Shown in pieces: positions 1 to 10,582 of a stretch of 64,000 bases of DNA (position 1 is its first letter; every line of letters starts with the position of its first letter). A program made the translations under genes and the position numbers. The notes under the pieces were generated by a model, which did not search any database, was not told where the DNA came from, and worked only from the letters and a program-made list of their open reading frames with translations. Location: positions 6,088,501 through 6,152,500 of the forward strand of contig NC_065899.1 of assembly GCF_905147045.1 (NCBI RefSeq). Direction: 5' to 3'. Source of the DNA: Nymphalis io (taxonomy: Eukaryota; Arthropoda; Insecta; Lepidoptera; Nymphalidae).

Positions 1-234
1 TTTGAAGTTTATTAATCATAATATATTTCCAAGCAAGCGGTGGGTTTGACTTATATCCTTACTTTCACAGGTCTTTTTAAGTAAATTTCTGTGTTGTGGT
101 TGATTGCAAAGTGTGTTTTTTGTTATTTTATTATAATAATCATCATATAAAGTGTGATTTTGGATTGAATTAATCGAAATAGCTGTTTTACATAAAAAAG
201 TAATAAATTATAAATTACACCGGAATAAAATAAC

Positions 235-291
235 TTTTTATTGGAATTAGTCTTTGTTATAAACTATAACAAAGACTAATTCCAATAAAAA
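235..291. repeat. Perfect 26-bp inverted repeat (hairpin)
   Basis: Two 26-base arms (235-260 and 266-291) are exact reverse complements separated by five bases, AAACT. As RNA this would fold into an uninterrupted stem. It lies about 80 bp beyond the stop of the neighbouring minus-strand FP-domain ORF, so it could be part of that transcript's 3' region, a fold-back repeat remnant or a small-RNA precursor. No flanking target duplication was seen. The palindrome is seen directly; the role is unknown. Confidence 0.9.
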
Positions 292-370
292 CATTAGTCG
301 TACGAACAAAAATAAACAATAAGAACAAGTTATATAACTCACTTAAAACTAAATTAATTACAAAATATAG

Positions 371-949
371 TCATTCCTTTTGCATCAAGTTATTGACATG
401 CGATTCATTTTTAATAACTATTATCGGTGACTCTTCATTTTTTCTCACGTATATCTTGCCATAGGATGACCAGCAAAATTTATAGTCCCGGGACTTGGCA
501 AGATCGCGGGCTAAAAAGTACAAGCGGGCCCCTTTGGCTGTAAGTTGTTCTGATACGTAAATTGGTTCATATTCATTTTTTGTAAAACCCAAGTGTTTGG
601 CGCATAGTTTTTCTTTGTTTTTTGTATTATAATTCTTGGCATGTTTAAGGAACTTTGTTTTTAGCATCGTGGATGATAACTCAGTTATGATATGCGTTTT
701 ATTTGTGTTATTATTTCTGTGGACTCTATAAATATCCTTAATATGCCTTTCATCAATATCGCAACCAATATTATTAGAAAGATTTAAGAATAACTTTATT
801 AACATTTCCTTAGACTCATCGTGCACTTTTGGGACATTTTTAATTTCGATGCTGGATTTTATGGAGTCGAAAATAGCTTTTAAATACCTAATCGAATTTT
901 TTAAGTGCCTAAGATGTCGTACCGATGTCACTTTGAATGTCGAAAACAA
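371..949 (-). pseudogene. FP-domain protein fragment (baculovirus FP-like / LINE ORF1-like)
   Basis: This 192-codon frame resembles the C-terminal domain of the FP-type proteins that are abundant in moth and butterfly genomes and share a fold type with LINE ORF1 RNA-binding proteins. Recognisable blocks are SNNIGCDIDERHIKDIYRV near residue 57, KTHIITELSSTMLKTKFLKHA near 83, and PIYVSEQLTAKGARLYFLAR followed by YKFCWSSYGKIYVRK near 128-170. Those family members usually have an N-terminal zinc finger and a coiled coil. Here an in-frame stop lies directly upstream of the first codon (TTG, not ATG), so the N-terminus is missing. It is probably a mobile-element-derived pseudogene or exon; the RNA-binding role is inferred from the family. 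The domain call rests on remembered family patterns, not on a search. Confidence 0.7.
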
Positions 950-1295
950 TTATAGATATTTTTTCTGGATCTTCCTACAATCTACTCATATTTTTTTAAA
1001 CGACACTTTTACTTACATTACAAATTGTCACGGTGTTCTCGTGTGTACGGGGTTCGTTCCACCAAAACCGTTACATTAATAAAACTTGTCATAAAGATTA
1101 TAAAATTTTAATTATAAAATTTACAACATAAAAATCAGGGGGTGGGCCGTTGTCAGTATCTGGTCAATTAAGTTAACATTAATACAATAAAATATTATAT
1201 GTGAGTTAGCTGTAAGTGAGTTGGCATCGGTTAAAATTATGTGATAGATTTAAATAGATAAGCAGGATAGTTCAAACCTTGAACGCAATGTAAAA
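950..1295. other. AT-rich spacer
   Basis: Nothing recognisable beyond short chance frames. A slightly GC-richer patch at about 1130-1165 has no identifiable similarity. Confidence 0.5.
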
Positions 1296-1466
1296 ATGAG
1301 TGAGCAAACAAATAAAAGCAGTGCGAAGCAGCAAATAGCACCAACAGCAACAGCAGGCCACCGGACATGCAGCCTCTCCTCCATAAAACAGCAGAGCCTC
1401 CAACAACTCCAAATCAGCAACAATTCCTCGGTTGAGTCCACCGAAAAATATTATATTACTTTGTAA
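1296..1466 (+). CDS. Small glutamine/serine-rich ORF, possible first exon
   Basis: A 56-codon frame starts with ATG in a favourable context (AAAATGA) and begins MSEQTNKSSAKQQIAPTATA, followed by a glutamine- and serine-rich stretch (IKQQSLQQLQISNNSSVEST). Its composition differs sharply from the AT-rich surroundings. The CAG/AGC-rich DNA also gives hydrophobic frames on the opposite strand, which I regard as shadows. It could be the N-terminal coding exon of an unseen gene, a small peptide gene, or a low-complexity CAG-type repeat. No clear 5' splice site follows, and I do not recognise the protein. Confidence 0.3.
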   Translation: MSEQTNKSSAKQQIAPTATAGHRTCSLSSIKQQSLQQLQISNNSSVESTEKYYITL

Positions 1467-1897
1467 TGCAATATACAAAGTATATACAAAATTAAAGAAA
1501 AATAAACACTCCCTCAGGAGTGTTTAAATATGTAGAGATAAGGCAATATATGGTTTGGTAACTATCTGTTAGTATAATTTCGTATATAATAAAAAGGAAT
1601 ATATTTAATCGTTTAAAACTGACAGCGTCGGTAAGCGACCGGCGCCTGCTCAACGATCCAAAAGACCACCGAACGGCGAACAACGTAGTGCTGCCATCTC
1701 TCAAACAGCATAGATAATAAATGTAGAAACAATGAATGCCGATTCGATAACCGTAATTTATTTTATAAACCGGTTAGATTAGGTAAAATAAATACAATAT
1801 TTAAATAAAAATTAAAATATTGAAAAACGAGTAAATTACCATACCGGGAGCTGTACAAGCATATGTTCCTAAAATTATACATGAAATATAACTAAAC
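1467..1897. other. Spacer with one GC-richer patch
   Basis: Mostly AT-rich. The patch at about 1620-1700 is GC-richer and contains a good plus-strand 5' splice-site match (GTAAGCGACC after CGTCG), but the sequence before it is AT-rich and shows no convincing exon. Confidence 0.4.
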
Positions 1898-2260
1898 AGG
1901 CACCATTAAAAATTTAAAAAAATTAAAAAAAAAGCCGAGATGGCCCTGTGGTAAGAACGCGTGAATCTTAACCGATGATCGTGGGTTCAAACCCGGGCAA
2001 GCACCACTGAATTTTCATGTGCTTAATTTGTGATTATAATTCATCTCGTGCTTTACGGTGAAGGAAAACATCGTGAGGAAACCTGCATGTGTCTAATTTC
2101 ACTGAAATTCTGCCACATGTGAATTCTACCAACCCGCATTGGAGCAGCGTGGTGGAATAAGCTCCAAACCTTCTCCTCAAAAAGAGGAGAGGAGGCCTTT
2201 AGCCCAGCAGTGGGACATTCACAGGCTGTTACGGTTACGGTACGGTTAGGCACCATTAAA
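1898..2260 (+). mobile_element. SINE-A copy, full length, with 13-bp TSD
   Basis: A tRNA-derived SINE starts with GCCGAGATGGCC, has a pol III B-box-like GGTTCAAACCC, and carries a body ending CCCAGCAGTGGGACATTCAC with a short GGTTACGG-type repeat tail. The insert (1911-2247) is bounded by perfect duplications AGGCACCATTAAA at 1898-1910 and 2248-2260, proving retrotransposition. The layout resembles the tRNA-derived SINEs of butterflies (for example the Metulj group), though I cannot confirm membership. Confidence 0.92.
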
Positions 2261-2780
2261 GTTTATCTTTCCGAGTAGATATTACGAGATATTTAAAGAA
2301 ATACAAGGTGTATAAATAATAGTCTGTGCAAAGAAATAGCTGTTTATATGTCTGTATTTTAATCAGGTAGCTAGTAAAATAAATTCAGAATGAATATTTT
2401 AAACAATTAAAATAGATTCTATTTAATACCGATAACTTCAGTCGAGTCGTTAAAACATTTCAAACGAGATCGAAAATTGAAAGTAGTTTCAAATTTCTTA
2501 AAGTCCAGCTAAAAATAATCCGTCTCCTTGTAATTACTGATGGATATCACCGATATCGAATTAATGGCAGGAGCGTTCAGTCGATTAATCTTTTAGCGAT
2601 AAAGTTAACGAAGTATCGGGAAAATGGATTAGAGTGGCAGCAGAAAAGTGAATAGCGAAATAACCCGCAATTTTACTTGTACTGAAGATGTCATTTTATT
2701 TTAAAATTAAAACGTATAGACTATTTGACCGGCCTGCTAAATATTAGAAAAATTTATCAATTGCAAACGCAATAAATATT
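2261..2780. other. AT-rich spacer
   Basis: No gene, repeat family or RNA signal recognised. Confidence 0.5.
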
Positions 2781-2905
2781 ACATGTATATATATATATAT
2801 GTCATATTAAAAGCTAGAAATTAGCTAGATTAATAAAGCTAGATATATAGATATATATAATATAGCTAGATATAAAGCTTTATTTATATATATATATATA
2901 AAAAG
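2781..2905. repeat. AT-dinucleotide-rich simple repeat cluster
   Basis: Short (TA)n runs alternate with repeated AAAAGCTAGAAATT and AGCTAGATATA units, consistent with slippage-generated sequence. No coding content. Confidence 0.6.
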
Positions 2906-2917
2906 CTAGAAATTCCA

Positions 2918-2998
2918 ATGCACTAGATTCAAATCCCGGAATTGGCCAAGATAAAACCATTTGTGTTTTTAAGTCGAGAAAATCTCATTTGCCGTCCT
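2918..2998 (+). mobile_element. Degenerate SINE-B fragment
   Basis: GATTCAAATCCCGG followed by GGCCAAGATAAAA and a TTTTAAGTCGAGAAAATCTCA block parallels the B-box region and next 60 bases of the better SINE-B copies in this window. Heavily mutated and truncated. Confidence 0.5.
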
Positions 2999-3395
2999 TG
3001 ATTATTATATTCTATGAACATAACAAGTGAGAATAACATAATTACGTTATTAAGAAGCTCTTAATATATAATAATTAATTTATAATGAACTTCGCGTATT
3101 TATGACTTCGTCTAATTAAAAAGCGACTATTATCACAGACTTATATGGCCTTGAGTAAAATTAAACTTTCTGGAATATGAAATAATTTTATGACGTAAAT
3201 AGAACTAAAAAAGTTGATTATTAAGTTCTATGACTTCTAAATATAAGCTTACAACATTGCGATTACAGCCTGCTTTTTGACTAATAATAAGTATCATAAT
3301 AATGATCAGCATCAACATTGTATTATATAAACAATGTATTACGTAAAGCAGACTTAAATTAATACATATATACAAATCAAAATTAAAAATAGCTA

Positions 3396-3725
3396 CTGTA
3401 GAAATCGACCAAGGTTCAATTCCCAGGTCGGGCCAATAAATAGTTATTAGGTTTTTCTGTCAAAAAAATTCTCAGTAGCAGCCCGGGGAAGTTGGAAGTG
3501 TGTACACTCCCGTGCCTCGGAAAGTACGTAAAGCCTTTGGTCCTGTGCCTAATCTCTTTACGGTCGTGTTGGATTGCCGTCCCATCGAATTATGAGAGAT
3601 AGGGAATAGAGAGTGCACCTATTTTTGCGCACACACTTGTACACTATAATATTTCCTGCGTAGTTGGCTAATCTCTCTTAAGATTGACCACCGAGGCAGA
3701 AATCGGTCTGGAGAACATTTTTATT
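3396..3725 (+). mobile_element. SINE-B copy, near full length
   Basis: Contains the family landmarks in order: a B-box-like GGTTCAATTCCC, GGGCCAATAA, TCTCAGTAGCAGCCCGG, CCCGTGCCTCGGAAAGTACG, GGATTGCCGTCCCATCG, a GCGCACACACTTGTACACTA block and a 3' end with GCAGAAATCGGTCTGG. The 5' tRNA-like head is eroded. The copies at 46.4, 48.1, 50.0 and 60.6 kb share the same order. Confidence 0.85.
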
Positions 3726-6263
3726 ATTTACATTTATATATATCAAACGCACACAAGCAAGTAAAAGTTAACGCACACCTATAAAAGATTAGACATACCA
3801 TAAGACGATGATGTTGGATAATTTTGACATCAGATCTTGCAAACGTTACTAGATACATGCCCACAGTTTCACAGTTTCAGCAGTCATGATTATGTATCAA
3901 CTGCTACCATATCAATCAGAATATAGGAGAAAGCAATTGTTTGGCAAATATTCAATCAAATATGCAAATAACTCATACCAACACTCGAACTTATTGACTT
4001 GTTAAGTATCTGCAAATATAATGTTGATGTTACGTACCTATCCACTAAATTAATCAGAAGAGCATGAAAAAAACTTAACTAATACAATTTTCACTAACGT
4101 AAATGCTAGTGCAATGCTATTGTTAAATTAATAAAAGTTAAAATATTTTATGTGTTTCTGTATTTATACTTTCAGAGAAGAGATGACGATGTTTGTATTA
4201 AAAACTACAATTCCCTTTTTTACGGATGCAATAATAAATAACAACAATATTTAGACTGAAACTATTTTATTAAGCAAAATTGTTAATTTTTCATTTGATA
4301 TCGTTTGGTTAAATCCAGTTTAAAGTAGAAAATAAATAAAATAATATCAATAGCAAAAAATCACTAAAATTTCCTCTTATATTTACATTTCTTTGAATTA
4401 TACTCTTAATGCTATAGATTATTGATAATTTAGACTTGCAAACGCATTTAGTAAATTAGTAATTATAATAAAAACATCAAAATCTGTTTAGTTGTTTTGT
4501 TTGTGTTTTAATAATCGAACGAGCTCCTTTATTTGTACTTTAAATGTATTGTACACAGATGAAATAATGTTTTTGTGAGATCAAATTAAAGTAAAAACGT
4601 TTTAAACAAGTTTTTAAATTACTTACTACGGAATTTGTATATTATTAATTTTTAATTTTATTAAGGTTTATTTAGTTCAAAATCAATCAACTAGTGGTTT
4701 ATACATGCTAATTTACTAAAAGCGTTTCCTTTACATATTTCCGTACCACAAGCTATGCAGTAAAAAACAAATTTACATAAAAAAGTGTCGTAAAAGATAA
4801 ACATATTATTTTGTAAATAAAATTTCACAAAATTAGCAATGTTAAATTATAGATACCTAACGAAATATTGCATGGCGTCCATTTATTTACACGTGAATAT
4901 AAACTACAAAAGCGATAAAAGATTACGATATAACCAAAATCTCATATTTATTTGCATATACATATGCGAAGCAGCTGATATTTGTATATTTTGGTGCATT
5001 GTTTATATAGTGGACTTTTGTGTTGAGGTTTGTTTGTTTGTAGTATTTTTAAACAAATTGTAACTAAAAGTATTTAATAATTATTAAAATATTATTTTTT
5101 GCCCATCAGTAATATCGTAGAAATCATTTAACTTTTATTACATGTAGTTTTAGATCATCATCCAGAACGTTCGACGTAAACAAATAAAAACACACCATGT
5201 CACATTCACGTTTTTAACAACAAAAAATAGCTCCACGCTTTTTATCATCTGAACAGCCTTTCATTAATATGAAGCCTCATATCATAGTTTATTTGACATC
5301 GAATCTTTATAATAATTTACGTGTTGTGGTAATAATTAATGGATTTAAAATAAATTAAATAAATGAAAAATTATATATACCAGAGGAAAGTAGGTTAAAA
5401 TCGGTATAAGTAAGTTTTCTCGTTCAAACCAATTGACCGTATTACTGGAAAGTGCGATCTCGTATAAGTCAAAAGCGAATTTCTGTTTTATTCGGATAAA
5501 GGATTTTATCTTTATGTCTAGTTTAAATCTACTATATCTGACTAAACTGAACTAGTAGCGTATTTATTTCACTGTCTGTTTTGAAGTTATTGTAGGTTTT
5601 TCGGTACTTTGTGCAGGCAGTCTGGGTGACCATCTACTATTTTTCAAACGAATTTTTTCTTTAATTACGTTTTATTTATAGCTTTGTACACGAATATAAT
5701 ATTTTAAGTAGAAACATAACAATCCACACAAACAAATATTTGCTAGTGAGCTTTATTGTTCTCAAAAATATTACTATAAAAAAATATAAATTCGACTATA
5801 CTGCTCAATGCTATCACTACCACATTTGTGTTATTTCATTTATATGTAACTAAAATTATATTGTAGTGCAAATTCCATCCTAGAATAACTTTTTATGTAT
5901 TTTATTAATAATACGATAACATCATATCAATGTGTGCGTTTATCAAAAATAATATATTGGGAAAAATATATTATTTTCGATACTAGATAAGAATTATTTT
6001 ATTTTAAAGTTTTGCCTAAAAAAAAAAGTAAGGGTCAGTAATACTTTTGGTGTCCAACTGATATGTAATTTTATGATTACATAAAAATTGGTTTTTTAAT
6101 CAATTGTGAAGGTTTATATTAGTAATTTAATAGCTTTCCATGGTGTTAAAATCTAAAGTTAATAAAATTAGATCAACGTCATTATTTTAGTTTTTAAAAT
6201 GGTCTTGCACACTTACATAAAATTACTGGAATCGAAATATCTTCTAGAATGTTCTCTTACCAT
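3726..6263. other. Long AT-rich stretch without genes
   Basis: About 2.5 kb of very AT-rich DNA. Frames of 60-75 codons occur (one at 4839-5063) but are AT-driven, lack splice or domain signals and look like noise. Confidence 0.5.
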
Positions 6264-6416
6264 CTTAACTAATATTATAAATGGGAAAGTGAATTTGTTT
6301 AATTTTTTGTTTGTCAATGTAAGAAATTTTGTATACACGTTTTAGTTGTAGAGAAAATAACATATTTAATACCTGTCCCTCCCACAAACAGGTGAAGCCG
6401 CTGGCGGAAACTAGTT
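6264..6416 (+). repeat. Decayed interspersed repeat (arthropod ACTAATATTATAAA type)
   Basis: Starts CTTAACTAATATTATAAATG and ends GTGAAGCCGCTGGCGGAAAC TAGTT, matching from memory the two ends of a short repeat that is very common in arthropod genomes. The central part is diverged. Confidence 0.55.
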
Positions 6417-6709
6417 AATTTATATTTTTATTCATTCTTAAGTTGTTAGAAATAATTAAACTTGAGTGCATCTCGATTGTCATTTAATATCGATAATAGA
6501 GCACTACCATGCCGCGTCGCTTCGATGTGCAATATTTTATAAATTGCAGCATTGATTTTAAACAAAACATGCTTCTAAAGAACAAAAACAATTTGAGTTA
6601 TATTTTTTTAGTAATTATGTAACAATTTATTATCAATTAATCATCAATATTTCCTTATCTAATTAACCCGGCGCCAATGACGTGTAAATAATTACGCGAA
6701 CGATGACAC

Positions 6710-6726
6710 CGGGTCATTATGACCCG
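6710..6726. promoter_or_regulatory. Palindrome with GGTCA half-sites spaced by 3
   Basis: CGGGTCATTATGACCCG is a perfect 7-bp inverted repeat around TTA. GGTCA is the core half-site of many nuclear receptors, and this is an IR3 arrangement. It sits in a locally GC-richer, CpG-containing patch (6667-6727). Function is pure inference; a chance palindrome is possible. Confidence 0.25.
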
Positions 6727-7500
6727 AGATAATTTGCCTAATTTCTCAGATTTTTTATTAAATTCTAGTCGTTTGATAATGCGATAAAATAATATATATA
6801 GACTTTGAAAATAAACGTAATAAACGTTGGAAACATAAATTCAAAAGTACCGTTTTTTCGACAATATTTAATAAAACTTATAGAAACCCTTAATCTTATG
6901 TGACAATAGATGGCCATTTTTGGCACAGGTCGGAGAGGCTACGTGATCGTTTCATATAACATATCGTGACTGCAAGGCTCCTTTCATGCTTCTTGTTTCT
7001 TTCAAAATATTACTAATAAAAGAGTGCAATTATTTTGTCTGTTATTTTCTTTTATAGTGCTAACGAAACCCTCTCACGAGAGTATTTTTTTTGTTATTTA
7101 AAACATAGTCCGCTTTTTATTGTTTTATTTAAATATTTCTAGGCAATATCAGGATTTTTTATCGATTTCTATGAACTCCTCTTTTACTGAGTCATTTCAT
7201 TAAACCCATAACATTCAATAATCTTCCTTATATATATCGCTATGTCAGTAAATAACATAATAAGCTTACAAGCAGTTTGAAACATGATCAGCAGCCAATG
7301 GTGTCTCTTAGCGAAATTCATGACATCAAGGCGCTGATAATGTATTATGTATCGTCACTACATATAGTCTCATTGTATAAATGAAACCCATGTCATTAAA
7401 GTTTCTCGAAATATTTCTTCAGATTAACGTCCCTCAATCATTAAAACTTCAACTCTATATGCCGAATCTATTTCCTCCTCGTCGCTCAGTTTTATTTATA
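6727..7500. other. AT-rich spacer
   Basis: No gene or repeat family recognised. Confidence 0.4.
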
Positions 7501-7506
7501 TTAGGG

Positions 7507-7760
7507 ACTAGCTACCAACTCCGGCTTCACACGGGTAGAAAAATCTAGATAAAACGCTTATATCGTAATACATGTTATTCTATTAGTTTACTCGGTGCAT
7601 GTCAGTAAAGCTCCTAGTCGGCATAATCTTTTCTGACATTTTAAAGAGTCATCTTTATGTATTTGACAATTTAACCTTCCTCCACTCTGTCCAATAATGT
7701 ACACCGTATGAAAATTTGTTCGATAGTTTTTATCGTGTTTGTTTTATTATGTATCTACTG
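7507..7760 (+). repeat. Decayed interspersed repeat
   Basis: CTAGCTACCAACTCCGGCTT CACACGGGTAG at the left, and CCTCCACTCTGTCCAATAAT followed by CGTATGAAAATTTGTTCGAT at the right, resemble recurring blocks of a common insect repeat. Strongly eroded, with uncertain limits. Confidence 0.4.
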
Positions 7761-8084
7761 ATATCTACACACGCCTCATGCATTTCTTACGCCGTTATAA
7801 GTCTTCTCTGCAAATGTAAGAATAAATAAAATGATAATATTACACAAATCAGACGATTCCAGGATCTTCTATACCCCAGATGTATTACTTAAAATAATAA
7901 TCAATTGGCATAAAAAGATTTTAAATACTCAACGGGCTAAAACCGATACGTCTCTCCCCTGAGCCTTGTGGATCGTCAAAGCTAAAATTAGAACCGCGGA
8001 TGTAGGAACGGAACGCGTTAGTAAATAAAATAGATCTTACAATTAATTTGCGGCTACTTTTGTATTTTTTACATTTTTTATTAT

Positions 8085-8359
8085 ACTATAGGCAGGCGAA
8101 CGAGCAAATGGGCCACATAATGGTAAGTGGTTACCACCGCCCATAGACATTGGCGATGTAAGAAATAATAACCATTTCTCACATCGCCAATGCACCACCA
8201 ACTTTGGAAACTAAGGTGTTATGTCCCTTGTTACACTGACTCACTCACCCTCCAAACCGGAACGCAACAATACTAATTATTGCTGTTTAGCGGCAGAATA
8301 TCTAATAGATGAGTGGGTGGTACCCACCCAGACGGGCCTGCGCAAAGCCCTACTACCAG
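8085..8359 (-). mobile_element. SINE-C copy, near full length
   Basis: Reverse-complement copy of the window's most frequent SINE. Landmarks include GGCCACATAATGGTAAGTGG, ACACTGACTCACTCACCCTC CAAACCGGAACGCAACAAT and GATGAGTGGGTGGTACCCAC. Internally, 8148-8166 and 8174-8192 are 19-nt inverted arms with one mismatch around a 7-nt loop, the best-preserved internal hairpin among the copies. Confidence 0.88.
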
Positions 8360-8360
8360 C

Positions 8361-9120
8361 TAAAATCTTTCTATACTTTAGACATTAAAAAAAATAAAAA
8401 TTACCTCGATTTATATAATATTAAATATATGCGTACTTATTGTTCTCTAATATGAAAGTCTTTCTTAGAGCTAGTGCATAAAGAATTATGTATTATATTG
8501 AATATAGTAGTGTTTTATTTATTTATTTGATGAGGACATCAGACTATTCACCTGATACCTTTACCTTACATTCTCCCATTAATGTGTACCCTCTAGGCTC
8601 CCTCACAGCTCCATCACACCATTCTGTTCACCTCTTAGAAAGACTGTGTTAGGTGCCAACTCTCCCTGTTCGATATTATGTAAAGTGATAAATGCTTGCA
8701 GTGATCGAATCGATCTCCATTATGATTCCCTCACTAACTTGAAATCAACTTGTACTGGCTTATCTTACTTTGATTAGTTAAATAATAACAATTATAAAAC
8801 ACTTTTCAGATTTATGCATATTTTTGTTATACATTCTTTTTTCTTGTCTCGGATATTCTTCTATTGTTGTAATTAAGTTTCAGTTTGTTTATATTTAATG
8901 TTACATGAATTTTCTGAAGCTACTTTTATTTTTTATTTTTTATTTAGAAGCGGTGTTTACCAATAATTAGTTGTTACGCTATTCTATGTATATATATTTT
9001 TAAAGGTATTAAGTGTTATATTCAGTGTATACAACTGCTTGTAAACCTAAATAATTAAATAAAAAATAAATAGCCACTCTCACTTTGCAAAAGTTCAGCC
9101 AGTCCTTACACTATTAACGT
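8361..9120. other. Spacer, one mid-GC block unassigned
   Basis: 8525-8760 is less AT-rich than its neighbours but has no long frame and no recognised repeat landmarks. The rest is AT-rich. Confidence 0.4.
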
Positions 9121-9123
9121 TCC

Positions 9124-9157
9124 GGCCACCATAGGAACCAAAGTGTTATGTCTCTAA
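9124..9157 (-). mobile_element. SINE-C scrap
   Basis: GCCACCATAGGAACCAAAGT GTTATGTCTC parallels the family block around CCACCAACCTTGGGAACTAA. Too short for more certainty. Confidence 0.4.
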
Positions 9158-10435
9158 TGTAATAAATTTCTACTAAAATGCAATATGAGGTTTCTTGATA
9201 AGTTGCAGTAAAATAACTTATGACAGGGCACTACGCACAGATGGATAGGACAGCCATACAACTGGAAGGATGTCACGACATTATCAGCAATAATACCAAC
9301 AAATTCATATATCATATGCCAATTGTTGTATAACATTAAATTAACAGTTCAAGATACATCGCTGAGGTAATGAAACGGGTAAAATTCGTTTTGAGTTTAA
9401 GCTTGAAATGTAATCGGAATATCGCTAGTGCTGACTTTGATGGTAATCCCCAATCGCTAACCTTCCGTCCCCTGTAATCCCCTAAAAGGAAAAACTGATT
9501 TTATAGTCCCCTTTAAATAGGATATTACGAGGATGAAATGAAACGATTTTCTTAAATAAGATCATTATTTATTTAGAAATTGTACATTTCAATGTAGACG
9601 TCAATGATTTATTTAGGATTATTATTTGATGCCCAGAAATATTTTCTAAGCGAAATTGTTATATTATACGATTTATTTTATTACATTTTTATTACACGAC
9701 TGCCCAAAAAAGGAGCATAATGTTTTCAGGGATCTTATACGTAAGTGAGTATGTTTATTTATTTATTCCACCTAGTATTAAAATGCAGAAACTTATTTCG
9801 ATGTATGGAGTATCATTAAAATCCTTACATCACCCCGAGTGACATTTGCTTAAACATTTCAATTTTTTATTTCGTTTTTGACAGGGGGCAGTCGTGTTTC
9901 TAATTAAACGATTATTATTTATTTTCCAGTATTCCCCGCCATATTATAATTTACAAGATTTGTAATTTTGAAATTATTATTTTCAATTTTCAATTTTGAA
10001 ATGTTCCAAAAATAAAAAGCTGGTAAATAAAAACAAAATTCGAAAATCATCATGTCTTGCGGTCACCAGAACTAGAGTCTGTTTATTGAGAAAGATCTTT
10101 GTTTTTATTTATGCCTTGTAAGTTCGTGAATGTTTTGTTTTGCCCGCTATTTTCAAAAATGATATATCCCCTCCAATTTTATTCTTTATTTAATTTTATA
10201 TATCAATTGAGATATGTATTTCATAGGGTCAGTCAACATCAGTCGATCAGAGTTAACAATGGTTATTGAACACTACGATGACTAACAATATCGCTATCAT
10301 TAAGGCAAACAGGAACGAAATTGGGCTTAACAAGGGACTACAATAGGATCAAAACTACAACAACTAAGAGCTTAAACTATAATATAATTTAGTTTTATAA
10401 TATATAGTAATGATATGTTATATTCTTTTCACTGA
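9158..10435. other. AT-rich spacer
   Basis: No gene recognised in this 1.3-kb stretch. Confidence 0.45.
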
Positions 10436-10582
10436 TTTCGGTCACGCCGTCCATTCTCGACTGGCTTCTTTAGGTACAAGACCAATAACTTCATGTGCTT
10501 TTCAAGGCATGGGACACTGTTACAAAAAAAAATCTTGGCAGTAAAATCAATTTTTTTTTTGGCCTCACATGAAGTTTTAACC
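10436..10582 (-). mobile_element. SINE-B, 3' portion (split by an RTE LINE)
   Basis: Read on the minus strand, CCCATGCCTTGAAAAGCACA and GGTCTTGTACCTAAA align with CCCGTGCCTCGGAAAGTACG and GGTCCTGTGCCTAAT of other SINE-B copies, at roughly 75% similarity by eye. Its 5' head continues at 12863-12907. The two parts are separated by the LINE at 10583-12852 and share AGTTTTAACC at the break. Confidence 0.65.

Noticed and set aside
371..949. Integrated baculovirus gene
   Set aside because: FP-like domains are widespread in lepidopteran genomes as multi-copy, mobile-element-associated proteins; no other viral gene is adjacent.
1951..2010. Possible tRNA gene (B-box GGTTCAAACCC with an upstream A-box-like sequence)
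   Set aside because: It is the head of SINE-A: no cloverleaf with a paired acceptor stem, and the same head recurs at 27.7, 44.3 and 54.6 kb.
3726..6263. Open frames of 60-75 codons in AT-rich DNA, such as 4839-5063
   Set aside because: Composition follows the AT-rich background, with no domain pattern, splice support or repeat match; such frames are expected by chance.
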